Below, piece after piece: positions 1 through 8,644 of a stretch of 64,000 nt of DNA (position 1 is its first letter; every line of letters starts with the position of its first letter). The notes beneath the pieces are model-generated. The model had not been told where the DNA came from. It saw only the letters and a program-made list of their open reading frames with translations, and ran no database searches. Source of the DNA: Bradyrhizobium sp. AZCC 1721 (GTDB taxonomy: Bacteria > Pseudomonadota > Alphaproteobacteria > Rhizobiales > Xanthobacteraceae); NCBI RefSeq assembly GCF_036924715.1, contig NZ_JAZHSB010000001.1:5385001-5449000 (forward strand), read 5' to 3'. A program made the translations under genes and the position numbers.

Positions 1-322
1 AGTCGAGCTTCATCGCGCGCAGCGTCTGCGGCGGCAGGTTGGCGACGACGACGTCTGATGTCGCAACCAGTCGGCGCATCACCTCCTGGCCTTGCGGCTT
101 CATCGGATCGAGCGTGATGCATTTCTTGTTGCGGTTGACCTGCAGGAACAACGCGCCCTCGCCGCCTTCGCCGACCGGCGCCACGAAACGGTCCTCGCTG
201 CCGTCGCGCTTTTCCACCCGGATGACTTCCGCACCGAACTCCGCCAGCAATGTCGCGCAATACGGCCCCGCGATATAGCGCCCGAAATCGAGGACACGAA
301 TGCCCTCCAGAACTCCCCCCAT
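1..322 (-). CDS. CaiB/BaiF family CoA-transferase, N-terminal part (runs off the window)
   Basis: About 107 N-terminal residues of a class III CoA-transferase are present; the gene continues past base 1. The translation begins MGGVLEGIRVLDFGRY and continues with AGPYCATLLAEFGAEVI and VNRNKKCITLD, the typical opening of the family that moves CoA between carboxylic acids (formyl-CoA transferase, carnitine and succinyl-CoA:acid transferases). The ATG at 322 is preceded by an AAGGA-like ribosome site about 8 bases upstream. The catalytic aspartate lies further along and is outside the window, so activity and substrate cannot be judged. It is divergent from the dehydratase gene at 433, and the two probably share a promoter region. 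Confidence 0.85.
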   Translation of the reverse strand, partial: MGGVLEGIRVLDFGRYIAGPYCATLLAEFGAEVIRVEKRDGSEDRFVAPVGEGGEGALFLQVNRNKKCITLDPMKPQGQEVMRRLVATSDVVVANLPPQTLRAMKLD

Positions 323-432
323 CGGTCTTTTTCCTTGTCTGACTGCTCTATTGTCACGAGCCTTCTATCATGTTGATGAATGAATGGGACGGCCATACAA
401 TCACTGATCCCTTTCGAACGGAACATCCCTAA

Positions 433-1362
433 ATGACCCCGACTGCACAACGGCCCTATCGCGGTGTTTTCCCCGTCGCTCCGACCATCTTCGACGATCA
501 GGGGGAGCTCGATCTCGAAGGCCAGCGGCGCTGCATCGATTTCATGATCGACGCCGGCTCGAACGGCCTGTGCATTCTGGCCAATTTCTCCGAGCAGTTC
601 GTCCTCACCGATGCCGAGCGCGAAAAGGTGATGGTCGCGGTGCTGGAGCACGTCGCCGGCCGCGTGCCGGTGATCGTGACGACGACGCATTTCGGTTCGC
701 GCATCTGCGCCGAACGCAGCCGCCAGGCCCAGGACGCGGGCGCGGCGATGGTAATGATCATGCCGCCGTACCACGGCGCCACGTTCCGCGTGCCGGAAAA
801 GGCTATTTTCGAGTTCTATCGCACCGTCTCCGACGCCATCGACATTCCCATCATGATCCAGGATGCGCCCGTTGCCGGGACGCCGCTTTCGGTCGGCCTG
901 CTGGCGCGCATGGCGCGGGAAATTCCGAATATCCGCTATTTCAAGATCGAGGTGCCGATGGCTGCGGCGAAGCTTCGCGAGCTGATCGCGGCCGGCGGCG
1001 ACCACATCGAAGGTCCCTGGGACGGCGAGGAAGCGATCACGCTGATGGCCGATCTCGATGCCGGCGCAACCGGCGCCATGACGGGGGGCGGCTACCCTGA
1101 TGGCATTCGGCAGATCATCGATCCCTATCTCGCAGGCCGACGCGAGGAAGCGATGGCAGCCTATGCGCGCTGGCTGCCGCTGATCAATTACGAGAACCGC
1201 CAGTGCGGTTTGCAGGCCGCCAAGATACTGATGAAGGAAGGCGGCGTGATCGGTTCGGACGCGGTTCGTCATCCCTTGCAAAGGGTTCACCCGGCGGCGC
1301 GCGCTGGTCTCATCGAAATCGCCCGCCAACTCGATCCCGTGGTGTTGCGCTGGGGGCGGTAG
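433..1362 (+). CDS. DHDPS-family dehydratase, probable L-2-keto-3-deoxyarabonate dehydratase
   Basis: A 309-residue (beta/alpha)8-barrel protein of the dihydrodipicolinate synthase/N-acetylneuraminate lyase family. The Schiff-base lysine is Lys171 in YFKIE. The usual GTTGE substrate loop reads NFSEQ (51-55), and the tyrosine normally found in the YNxP motif is glutamine (Gln143, in MIQDAP). Length, Lys171, the loop and the phrases DAGSNGLCILANFSEQ and EGPWDGEEAIT match what I recall of the Azospirillum L-KDA dehydratase, which converts L-2-keto-3-deoxyarabonate to alpha-ketoglutarate semialdehyde in the non-phosphorylating arabinose pathway. No other gene of that pathway is nearby, so the exact substrate is inferred. 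It is unlikely to be a true DapA. Confidence 0.8.
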   Translation: MTPTAQRPYRGVFPVAPTIFDDQGELDLEGQRRCIDFMIDAGSNGLCILANFSEQFVLTDAEREKVMVAVLEHVAGRVPVIVTTTHFGSRICAERSRQAQDAGAAMVMIMPPYHGATFRVPEKAIFEFYRTVSDAIDIPIMIQDAPVAGTPLSVGLLARMAREIPNIRYFKIEVPMAAAKLRELIAAGGDHIEGPWDGEEAITLMADLDAGATGAMTGGGYPDGIRQIIDPYLAGRREEAMAAYARWLPLINYENRQCGLQAAKILMKEGGVIGSDAVRHPLQRVHPAARAGLIEIARQLDPVVLRWGR

Positions 1363-1482
1363 ATCGCCACCGTCAGCCGGCACCGCTCTTCGGCACTGTA
1401 TAGCCGCCTGCTCATCACGACTTGATCTAGGAACGTCGCCGCTTCCTGCGCATTGAGGCGTAGAGACGCGGGACGGTTCGTC

Positions 1483-2508
1483 ATGAGCCATGTGAGTTAC
1501 AGGCACGACACGAAGCCTGAGCCAGCCAACGGACAGCCGGATGCTTCGGGAGCTCCAGGCGATCGGGGCCGCGGCCGCCGTGCGGTGTCTCCGTGGCAAA
1601 TTCCCTGGAGAGGGTGGAAGGATATCCTGATCAGGACCTATCAGCAGGTCGGCGAAGACCGGCTGCTCGCCGTTGCCGCAGGCGTCGTCTTCTATGGCCT
1701 GCTTGCCCTTTTCCCGGCGATCACCGCCCTCGTCTCGTCCTACGCGCTGTTCGCCAAGGCAAGCACGATCAACGATCACATGACGATGCTTGCGGGCATC
1801 CTGCCAGAGGGCGCGCTCGGCATCGTCAGAGATCAGGTCAATCGCGTACTGGCCAAGGGCGAGGTCACGCTGGGGCTGGCGTTTCTGTTCTCTTTCCTGC
1901 TTGCCGTATGGAGCGCCAATGGCGGCATCAAGGCTATCATCGATGCGCTCAATGTGGTCTATGACGAGGACGAGAAGCGCGGCTTCTTCAAGCTCAATGC
2001 GGTTTCCCTCGCACTCACCTTTGGCGGACTGGTGGCGGTGCTTCTCACCATCGGTTCCGTGGTCGCGCTTCCGATCGTTCTGTCCACGATCGGGCTCGGA
2101 GCCGTCACCGATGCGCTGTTTCGATTCGGACGCTGGCCTGTCCTGGTCCTGATGATGCTGTTTGGCCTCGCGGTGCTCTACCGGTTCGGACCAAGCCGCC
2201 GCTCGCCGCAATGGCGCTGGCTGAGCGTCGGCAGCGTGGTTGCAACGCTGGCATGGCTTGCGGGATCGGCCTTGCTGTCGTTCTACCTTTCCAATTATGC
2301 AAACTACGACGCGACGTACGGCTCGCTCGGGGCCGCGATCGGCTTGATGATGTGGATGTGGATGTCCACGATCGTCGTGTTGCTCGGTGCCGAACTCAAT
2401 GCGGAGATCGAGCATCAGACCGCAGCCGACAGCACGGAGGGCGGAAACAAGCCGTTGGGCCAGCGTGGGGCGAAGATGGCCGACACGGTCGGAGAAGCGA
2501 AATCATAG
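1483..2508 (+). CDS. YihY/BrkB-family inner-membrane protein
   Basis: A 341-residue membrane protein of the YihY/virulence factor BrkB family (once called RNase BN, a name now regarded as wrong). After a polar N-terminus of about 45 residues come the family block WKDILIRTYQQVGEDRLLAVAAG and FYGLLALFPAITALVSSYALF, then roughly six hydrophobic segments, including the SxYANYDATYGSLGA motif near residue 280 and a WMWMS segment. The ATG at 1483 (MSHVS) has a GGGACGG stretch upstream and is preferred over an in-frame TTG at 1453. The function of the family is unresolved. The gene stands alone between the dehydratase and a DUF3750 gene. Confidence 0.85.
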   Translation: MSHVSYRHDTKPEPANGQPDASGAPGDRGRGRRAVSPWQIPWRGWKDILIRTYQQVGEDRLLAVAAGVVFYGLLALFPAITALVSSYALFAKASTINDHMTMLAGILPEGALGIVRDQVNRVLAKGEVTLGLAFLFSFLLAVWSANGGIKAIIDALNVVYDEDEKRGFFKLNAVSLALTFGGLVAVLLTIGSVVALPIVLSTIGLGAVTDALFRFGRWPVLVLMMLFGLAVLYRFGPSRRSPQWRWLSVGSVVATLAWLAGSALLSFYLSNYANYDATYGSLGAAIGLMMWMWMSTIVVLLGAELNAEIEHQTAADSTEGGNKPLGQRGAKMADTVGEAKS

Positions 2509-2699
2509 GCGCAGAAGCGCAATGTTCCCGTTTTTCTAGAACAGGCTGGGATGTCTTGGCTCGCTGTTATTTTCGGCTGCAGTGACCGTCGGCCTGCTTT
2601 TTGCGTTCTGCGTTTTTGATCGCTAAAATTGCGCAGCGCTGAACTGGAAATCAGAGTTGAAGCCATTACATCAAGTGCCCGCTCACATTGATTCCCGCC

Positions 2700-3440
2700 G
2701 TGAAGAAATACCTCGTCATTTTCCTTCTGCTCATGCTCGTTCCCATGGCTGTTTCCGCCGTGAAATACCTGCTCGGCGACAGGCGCGCGAACTGGCAAAC
2801 GGCGGACCGTTCAAGCGCCGGGCTTCTTGCCAAAGCTTCCGAACACACCGATGCCGTGATCAGGGTGTTCGCGGCACGAACCGTACGCTGGCGCGGGATA
2901 TTCGCGGTTCACACCTGGATCGTCGTGAAGGAGCGCGGGGCCAGCCGTTACAGCCGCTACGATTACACGGCCTGGGGTGAACCGATCCGGATCGACGGAT
3001 TCCAGGCCGACGGGCGCTGGTTTGGCGAGATTCCCGAAACGGTCGTCAGCCTCGATGGTCCGAAAGCGGAAGCGCTGATTCCCAAAATCCGCTCGGTCAT
3101 CGAGACTTACAAGTTTCGGGCCAATGGAGATTACAGCGCCTGGCCGGGTCCGAACTCCAACACGTTCATCCAGGCGATACTGGATGCCGTTCCGGAGCTT
3201 GAAGCGGTGTTGCCGCCGACGGCGATCGGCAAGGATTATCCTTACCATGGCAATTGGGCCGGCTTCACGCCGTCGCGGACCGGCGTGTTTGCTTCGCTCG
3301 GAGGTTATCTTGGGCTGACGATCGGATGGATCGAAGGCATCGAACTCAATTTTTTCGGAGGCGTTCTCGGCTTCGACATCCGCCGCCCCGCATTGAAACT
3401 GCCGGGTGTCGGCCGGCTCGGGCTGCCGCTTGGCCCGTGA
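2700..3440 (+). CDS. DUF3750 domain-containing protein
   Basis: A protein of about 246 residues with an N-terminal hydrophobic anchor or signal (KKYLVIFLLLMLVPMAVSAV), then a soluble domain containing HTWIVVKERGA, YDYTAWG and the strongly conserved stretch WPGPNSNTFIQ..VPELEAVLPPTAIGKDY, which is the signature of DUF3750. The composition suggests an exported or membrane-tethered domain on the periplasmic side. The start is uncertain: GTG at 2700 or TTG at 2688, neither with a clear ribosome site. No biochemical role is known to me for this family. Confidence 0.75.
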   Translation: MKKYLVIFLLLMLVPMAVSAVKYLLGDRRANWQTADRSSAGLLAKASEHTDAVIRVFAARTVRWRGIFAVHTWIVVKERGASRYSRYDYTAWGEPIRIDGFQADGRWFGEIPETVVSLDGPKAEALIPKIRSVIETYKFRANGDYSAWPGPNSNTFIQAILDAVPELEAVLPPTAIGKDYPYHGNWAGFTPSRTGVFASLGGYLGLTIGWIEGIELNFFGGVLGFDIRRPALKLPGVGRLGLPLGP

Positions 3441-3530
3441 CTCAATATTTGTCACTGGACGAGATGGGATTGATTTCAGTCGATAGGGAACCTTCGTTTC
3501 GGTCAAACGTCGAAAATCGGGAGGACCGAC

Positions 3531-3722
3531 ATGACCGACGAACAGACCTTTGCATCATTGCTCGGCGAGGCCGCGATGGCGGTTTGGGGCGACATGCCCC
3601 GGGACATTCAGGAGGCGCTGTTCGAAACCGCGATGCGCAACCGCTCCGAGTTGCGTCACGATCTGGCCGTGCTGCTGCATGAGCGCCACCCCAGAACGCA
3701 GCACCCGGCCAAACCCGACTGA
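3531..3722 (+). CDS. small conserved-type hypothetical protein, 63 residues
   Basis: A short acidic-to-neutral protein starting MTDEQTFASLLGEAAMAVWG, predicted to be mostly helical with a basic, proline-containing tail. A textbook GGAGG ribosome site sits 7 bases before the ATG, which is the main reason to believe it. There is no signal peptide and no recognised domain. It ends 24 bases before the convergent endonuclease/phosphatase-family gene. Function unknown. Confidence 0.6.
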   Translation: MTDEQTFASLLGEAAMAVWGDMPRDIQEALFETAMRNRSELRHDLAVLLHERHPRTQHPAKPD

Positions 3723-3746
3723 GCAAACCCACCTGACGTCACACCT

Positions 3747-4427
3747 CTATTCCGGAAACGCAACATCCGCGATGACGGGAAGATGGTCCGAATAGGAGCG
3801 CGCCTTGCGATCGGTCCAGGCCGAACGGATCACGAGATCGGGCGAGGCGTAGATTCGGTCGAGCCGCATCATCGGCAGGCGCGCTGGAAATGTCCGTAAC
3901 CGCGTTCGGACCGGGCAAATCCGCGCCAGCACGCCCCGCACCGATTTCACCCAGAACCAGTCATTGAAATCGCCGAGCACGAGCGTCCGCGTCGGCTGCA
4001 CCAGCTCGGCCAGGGCATGCGCCTGGGCGTGCCTTTCATGGATGCTGAGGCCGAGATGTGTGGCGATGACCCTCACCTCGCCATGATCAGACAAAATGCG
4101 TGCGGCAATGGCCCTGCGGGGCTCCCGCTCCTGATACGAGACGTCGGAAATTTTCGGGGGCTCGGCGAACGGCCAGCGACTCAACAGCACCTGTCCGTAG
4201 TCGCCGTCCTCGGTGACGATCGATCGCGCATCGACGCTGTGGTCGCCGACGGCTTTCGCCAGAAGGGCAAAGGGATCGTCGGTTCTCCCACGCGAATCGA
4301 CCTCCTGCAGGGCCACGATATCAGGCGACCAGCGGCGAATGACGGAACAGACGCCATCCAAATCAAACCCGGGATTGAGGTGGAAGATGCCGTGAACGTT
4401 CCACGTCATGATGCGAACCGTAGCCAT
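3747..4427 (-). CDS. endonuclease/exonuclease/phosphatase (EEP) family protein
   Basis: 226 residues of the EEP fold. Visible motifs are IMTWNVHG near the N-terminus (Asn), LQEVDSR (catalytic metal-binding Glu), ATHLGLS, LVLGDFNDW (Asp and Asn) and the C-terminal YSDHLPVIADV (Asp-His). All core residues for a Mg-dependent phosphodiesterase are present. The family ranges from DNA repair nucleases to phosphoinositide or sphingomyelin phosphodiesterases. The start codon overlaps the stop of the phospholipase D-VTT gene (TGATG), so the two are translationally coupled. Genes of this pair often travel together, so a membrane-lipid or phosphodiester substrate is plausible. The exact substrate cannot be read from the sequence. 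Confidence 0.85.
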   Translation of the reverse strand: MATVRIMTWNVHGIFHLNPGFDLDGVCSVIRRWSPDIVALQEVDSRGRTDDPFALLAKAVGDHSVDARSIVTEDGDYGQVLLSRWPFAEPPKISDVSYQEREPRRAIAARILSDHGEVRVIATHLGLSIHERHAQAHALAELVQPTRTLVLGDFNDWFWVKSVRGVLARICPVRTRLRTFPARLPMMRLDRIYASPDLVIRSAWTDRKARSYSDHLPVIADVAFPE

Positions 4428-6676
4428 CACGTTCTTCGCCCCGCCAGCCAGGTCACCAGGAACTGCACGCCAAGGCACAGTGCGATCCAGGCGAGGATCG
4501 CCAGCGCCAGCAGCAGCACATTGATCCAGGAGGCGTTTCGCGCCAGATCCGCGATCTGCGCGCCGAGCGCGGCCATGACTGCGATTCCCGGCGCCATGCC
4601 GAGCACCGTGCCAAGCATAAAATCGCGCAGGCTCAATTTGCTGGCGCCCGCCACCACGTTTACGATCGAGAACGGAGCGATCGGCACCATCCGGATCATG
4701 GCGACTGCCACAATCCCCCTGCCGATGATGCGGCTCTGAACCCGGGCGGCCCGTCGCCCGAGCAGCCGCTGCAAGCGCGCCTGGCCCAGCACGCGGCCGA
4801 TCGAGAACAGCGTGAGCGCGCTGAGCAGCACGCCGGCGCTCGCGCTCAAGAAACCCATCCACGGCCCGAGAGCAGCCGATGTTGCGGCGATCAGTACCAG
4901 CACCGGAAAAACCACCAGCCCGCCGACGACGAAGGCGGCGATCGCAAACAGCGGCGCGAATTGCGACCGTGCGGGGTGCGAGATGATCGAGGAGACGAAG
5001 CCGACATCGGCGAAATCGCGCAGCGATGTGTACTGCCAGGCCAGCGCCAGGCCGGCGAGCGCCGCAGCGAGGCCGGATACGGCCAAAATGGTTCTTGCCG
5101 TCCACATGCGATTGGCGGCGCGGTCGAGGTGAAGCGGTTCCCTGGGATCGGCTACGGGCTGCACCATCACCGCCACGCCGCCGACCGACGCGGCCGGATC
5201 GATCGGCTGCAACGATTTCGGGACGTCGTCCTCCGCCAGGCGGTCGAGAAATCCGAACAGGTCGGCTTCGTGGCGTTCGATTTCGCGTTCATCGACGCCG
5301 CAGAAATGCCCGATCAGACTACGGCGAAGCCAGGCGAGATATTCACAATGCGCGTCGGAAGTGGCCTCGAAGGCCAGGTCGCATTCGGTGTCCGCCCCCA
5401 TCGAACGATTGTTGAGGTTGGCCGATCCCACGCGCAGGACGCGATCGTCGACGATCATCACCTTGCTGTGCACCATGACCGCGGCCGCCTGCTCGGCATC
5501 GCGCGTCGATGGATAGACAAAGCGGACCCGGTCCATGACGCCTGCCGACACGAACCGGGCGATAAATCCGCCGCGCCCGCTCTGCATGGCCTGCGATTCG
5601 AACCAGGACGAATGCATCTTCGGCATGACGATCAGGACGCGAAGCTGCGGCACGTCCAGCAACCGCTGCGCCAGGAGGCGCGCGATGTCGGTGGCGCTGG
5701 TGAACTGGTTTTCGATATAGATGAAGCGGTCGGCCGCATTGATGGACGCTTCGAACAGCCGCGCGACTTCGTTCACGCCGCCACTGCGTGCGGTGGCTAT
5801 CTCGGTCCGGGCGATGCCCACCGTCATTCCCCGGCACTGCACCGGGACCGAGGCCGGCCAGCGCTCGCCCCTGGTCGCTGCGGGTCTTTCGACCGTGCAG
5901 CCGGCGGCGTGCCACCTGTTCTCCGCCACTTCCGTCAGACTGGCCGCAGCTTCGCCATCCACCATGCACTGCACGTCGTGAAACGGCGGATAGGGTTTGC
6001 CGTCGGGATCGGTACGAAGCGGATGATGCGCCTCATGCGCACTGGTGTCCCAGCGCCGGATCGTCAGGTCGAGACCGCCGACGAAGCCAAGCGCACCGTC
6101 AATGACGGCGATCTTCTGATGCTGCGCTGAGCCTAAGGGAAGGCTGGAGTCGAAACAAAAGCGCAGCCGGTCCGACGCGTGCGCAGTGAACTTGGCGGCC
6201 GAATTCCACTCCCGCTCCGCGGCATAGAGGGCCGGGAAATTCCAGATAAGAATGTTGATCCGCAGATCGGGCTTCGCCTTTAGCAGCGCTTTCAGAAACG
6301 CACCGAGCTCTTGCGGATAGCCGTCGTCGGCGTACCCGGAGGGCCCGACAAACCGGGTCTGGCTGTGGATGTCCCAGCCGATGATGTACACCTGCCGGGT
6401 TGCGAGCAGCAGCGCTTCCCGCAAAGCGGCGAAATATGCGGCCGCATCATTGAGGATTGTCAGCCGCCCTGCCTTGCACCTTCTCCAGACGGTTTCGCCA
6501 GGAATGAGGATGGATGAGCTTTGCAGCAGACGGCACCTCGGCAACAGGATGAGAAAACCGTTCGGGATCACGAACGAATGTTCGCCCGACGCCAATCCAA
6601 CGATCTGCAGCCGCGGCAGTTCCAGCCAGGCGGAACTTGCCTCCGTCCCGCCGTCTTCGGCGCGCCGTTGAATCAC
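4427..6676 (-). CDS. phospholipase D-like protein fused to a VTT (DedA-type) membrane domain
   Basis: Up to 749 residues. Two HKD motifs mark a bacterial phospholipase D: His186/Lys188/Asp193 (HQKIAVIDG) and His403/Lys405/Asp410 (HSKVMIVDD, followed by GSANLNNRSMG). From about residue 535 the protein becomes a multi-pass VTT/SNARE-associated domain with segments such as FAIAAFVVGGLVVFPVLVLI and the RMVPIAPFSIVNVVAG motif. The first 55 or so residues look unlike the family, which usually begins close to ILIPGETVWRR (about 56). The true start is therefore probably internal, at a GTG or TTG that I cannot choose on ribosome-site grounds. It is coupled to the downstream EEP gene. Likely role: a membrane-anchored phosphatidyl-transferring or hydrolysing enzyme. 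Confidence 0.85.
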   Translation of the reverse strand: MIQRRAEDGGTEASSAWLELPRLQIVGLASGEHSFVIPNGFLILLPRCRLLQSSSILIPGETVWRRCKAGRLTILNDAAAYFAALREALLLATRQVYIIGWDIHSQTRFVGPSGYADDGYPQELGAFLKALLKAKPDLRINILIWNFPALYAAEREWNSAAKFTAHASDRLRFCFDSSLPLGSAQHQKIAVIDGALGFVGGLDLTIRRWDTSAHEAHHPLRTDPDGKPYPPFHDVQCMVDGEAAASLTEVAENRWHAAGCTVERPAATRGERWPASVPVQCRGMTVGIARTEIATARSGGVNEVARLFEASINAADRFIYIENQFTSATDIARLLAQRLLDVPQLRVLIVMPKMHSSWFESQAMQSGRGGFIARFVSAGVMDRVRFVYPSTRDAEQAAAVMVHSKVMIVDDRVLRVGSANLNNRSMGADTECDLAFEATSDAHCEYLAWLRRSLIGHFCGVDEREIERHEADLFGFLDRLAEDDVPKSLQPIDPAASVGGVAVMVQPVADPREPLHLDRAANRMWTARTILAVSGLAAALAGLALAWQYTSLRDFADVGFVSSIISHPARSQFAPLFAIAAFVVGGLVVFPVLVLIAATSAALGPWMGFLSASAGVLLSALTLFSIGRVLGQARLQRLLGRRAARVQSRIIGRGIVAVAMIRMVPIAPFSIVNVVAGASKLSLRDFMLGTVLGMAPGIAVMAALGAQIADLARNASWINVLLLALAILAWIALCLGVQFLVTWLAGRRT

Positions 6677-7644
6677 CAGACACGCGCGTTAGCGACGATT
6701 TCTCTTATCGGAGATATCCGGGGTCGTAGTGTTCCGGCCCGTGTTGGAGACGCTTTCTTCCTCAACCACCGGTTCGATGTAGGTGCTGTGCAGCGAGATC
6801 GGCGACTTGAAGCCGTCGAACATGATGCGGACAGTGCTGCGATAGCGGCCGGAGCCGATGGTCACCCCTTCCCGGCCGGCGAACTTTGGGCATCGCGCCG
6901 CCCCGAGTGCGCTCATCCTGACGCGTGTCCGTTCAGGCAACGGAGTCCGGTGATCGGGTGGCTGTTTGGGCAATCGCATCCTTGGGCCAAGCGCCTTCGC
7001 CGGTTCATCTATCCGCCGGAGAGGAAATACGTTCGGTCTCGAATGCATGGCGAGAAATCCACCGGCGCACCATGCGCCGGCAGTCGATGATTGCCGGCCG
7101 CAAGCCGAGCAATACCCCGGCTGGGCCGGCATCTCGCGCTATTGCGGAGGCCGGCTTGGTCAGAATGACGCCACACGTTCGCCAACAACATGCACGCATG
7201 CGATCAGTCGCGGCATCTTGCGATATTCAACCATCGACACAGGCTGTGCTTTGGAGATTTGAAAATGCAGATGAGGCCGGGACGACGGCCCGACGTCGCC
7301 GGGTCGAGCCTAGGCGACTTTGGTAGGAAGGCCTTGCGGCTGCGCACCGCCGCAGACATGCGCGAGGCCGACAACGATACCATCGTACCTGCTTCGTCAG
7401 GGCAGGCGTACGTATCGAAAGATATATCAGCCAGGTTGCGAGGTACGGCTTTTTGCAGTCGAGGAATGAGAAAACACGCTTTAATGACCAGTTCTTGACG
7501 ACATTCGGTCACATTCGGGCCGCTTGGCATCCCCCGTTAACGAGGGTAAAGTTTCTTTCGAACAATTAAGATACAGAGTGAACTAATTCACAGTAACTAT
7601 GAGCGGTTCTGAAGGAATCTAGTATTAAAATCCGGGGGCGCGTT
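6677..7644. other. gene-poor interval of about 970 bases
   Basis: No convincing gene is seen. Short open frames on both strands (for example 6689-7132 and 7204-7530 on the minus strand, 7190-7498 on the plus strand) lack good ribosome sites and recognisable domains. The last 150 bases are AT-richer and probably hold the promoter of the LuxR-type regulator. They contain a direct repeat ACATTCGG at 7501-7508 and 7511-7518, and an inverted repeat GTGAA-CTAA-TTCAC at 7578-7591. The left part could hold decayed coding sequence, but I cannot name a parent gene. Confidence 0.5.
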
Positions 7645-8469
7645 ATGTCAGTCCCACGCAAGAAGACTGTATTTATTGTAGACGCAATGGCCTTTCGACG
7701 AGCTCGAGCAGAGAGCTTCTTAAGTTCCTGGGCCAGCAACGAACAGGTCGAACTGATTTCGCTCGATCCCGATGAGGCGCACAGAAGGCTTATCGAGCGG
7801 AGCGAATGCGAGATGCTGATTTACAGCGTCGGCACCTCCTCTCCCCACGAGGTCTTCACCGAGATACAGGTGTTGCATACCCTTCGCCGGGAAGCGGCAC
7901 TCGCCATCATCTCCGACGATGAACATCCCGCCACCGTTGTCGCGGCGATCCGTTGCGGAGCCCGGGGCTACTTCAGCAATTCCATGGCACCCGAGCTTGC
8001 GTTGCACGCCCTTTCATTCGTCCTCCATGGCGGCACCTACTTTCCGGCGACCGCCATACTGGCCAGCCAGACCTTCAGCCCGCCGGAGCCTGAACAACAG
8101 ACGCAGGCGCCCCCTCTCGGGCCAGAGGACGGTCCTTACGACCAGCAAGGGCCCCTCTTCGACGGTAAGGCGGTAAGCGTGCAGCGCGACCATGGCCTAA
8201 ACGGCGCGCGGAACGCGCCCGAGTTTACCGAGCGGCAGTGCGCGGTGCTCGCTTGCCTCTGCCAAGGCGATCCCAACAAGGTGATCGGTCGCAAGCTCGG
8301 CATGACCGAAACGACGGTGAAAGTCCATGTCCGCGAAATCATGCGCAAGCTGGGCGTGAGCAACCGGACCCAAGTCGCGATCGCCGGGGCGCGCGTCTCC
8401 TTCGACAGTCCCGTCGCACTGATTACTCCGGATTCAGCCATGACGGTCAGGTCATCCATATCTCACTAG
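7645..8469 (+). CDS. LuxR/NarL-type regulator with a degenerate receiver domain
   Basis: 274 residues. The C-terminal third is a LuxR-type helix-turn-helix (FTERQCAVLACLCQG, then NKVIGRKLGMTETTVKVHV and IMRKLGVSNRTQVA). The N-terminal 130 residues have the layout of a receiver domain, starting TVFIVDAMAFRRA, but the position of the phosphoacceptor aspartate reads MLIYSVG and the usual lysine near the end (GYLxK) reads GYFSNS. It therefore probably does not work by classical phosphotransfer and may respond to another signal or act constitutively. A proline- and glutamine-rich linker (about 145-190) joins the domains. It stands alone, upstream of the thiolase gene. Confidence 0.85.
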   Translation: MSVPRKKTVFIVDAMAFRRARAESFLSSWASNEQVELISLDPDEAHRRLIERSECEMLIYSVGTSSPHEVFTEIQVLHTLRREAALAIISDDEHPATVVAAIRCGARGYFSNSMAPELALHALSFVLHGGTYFPATAILASQTFSPPEPEQQTQAPPLGPEDGPYDQQGPLFDGKAVSVQRDHGLNGARNAPEFTERQCAVLACLCQGDPNKVIGRKLGMTETTVKVHVREIMRKLGVSNRTQVAIAGARVSFDSPVALITPDSAMTVRSSISH

Positions 8470-8597
8470 CGATTGATTTTCGGCATTGCGCCGGTTGCCA
8501 TTTCATCGCTCCTGCCGGAACTCGCGGCAATTTCTCGATCTGTCGGCCAGCGCATCCTCGCTACGGGAAGCGGCGGCATCCTATTGCAATGCCACAA

Positions 8598-8617
8598 TAT
8601 ATGATTATCGTCATATA
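8598..8617. promoter_or_regulatory. palindromic candidate operator upstream of the thiolase gene
   Basis: A perfect 7-base inverted repeat, TATATGA at 8598-8604 and TCATATA at 8611-8617, with the spacer TTATCG. It ends 27 bases before the thiolase ATG, where a repressor would block transcription. Size and symmetry fit a TetR or MarR dimer site. No cognate regulator is identified. Confidence 0.4.
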
Positions 8618-8644
8618 ACAGCGATCGAACAGAAGGACCCCGCA

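Noticed and set aside
100..2415. A 771-residue minus-strand open frame opposite the dehydratase and YihY genes
   Set aside because: It is antisense to two well-supported genes, has the composition of a high-GC shadow frame (rich in Arg, His, Asp, Gln) and shows no domain.
4017..6130. Plus-strand frames opposite the phospholipase D-VTT and EEP genes
   Set aside because: They are antisense shadows with no ribosome sites or domains.
6689..7530. Small minus-strand open frames in the gene-poor interval
   Set aside because: No ribosome sites, no domains and codon use unlike neighbouring genes; kept only as an unassigned interval.
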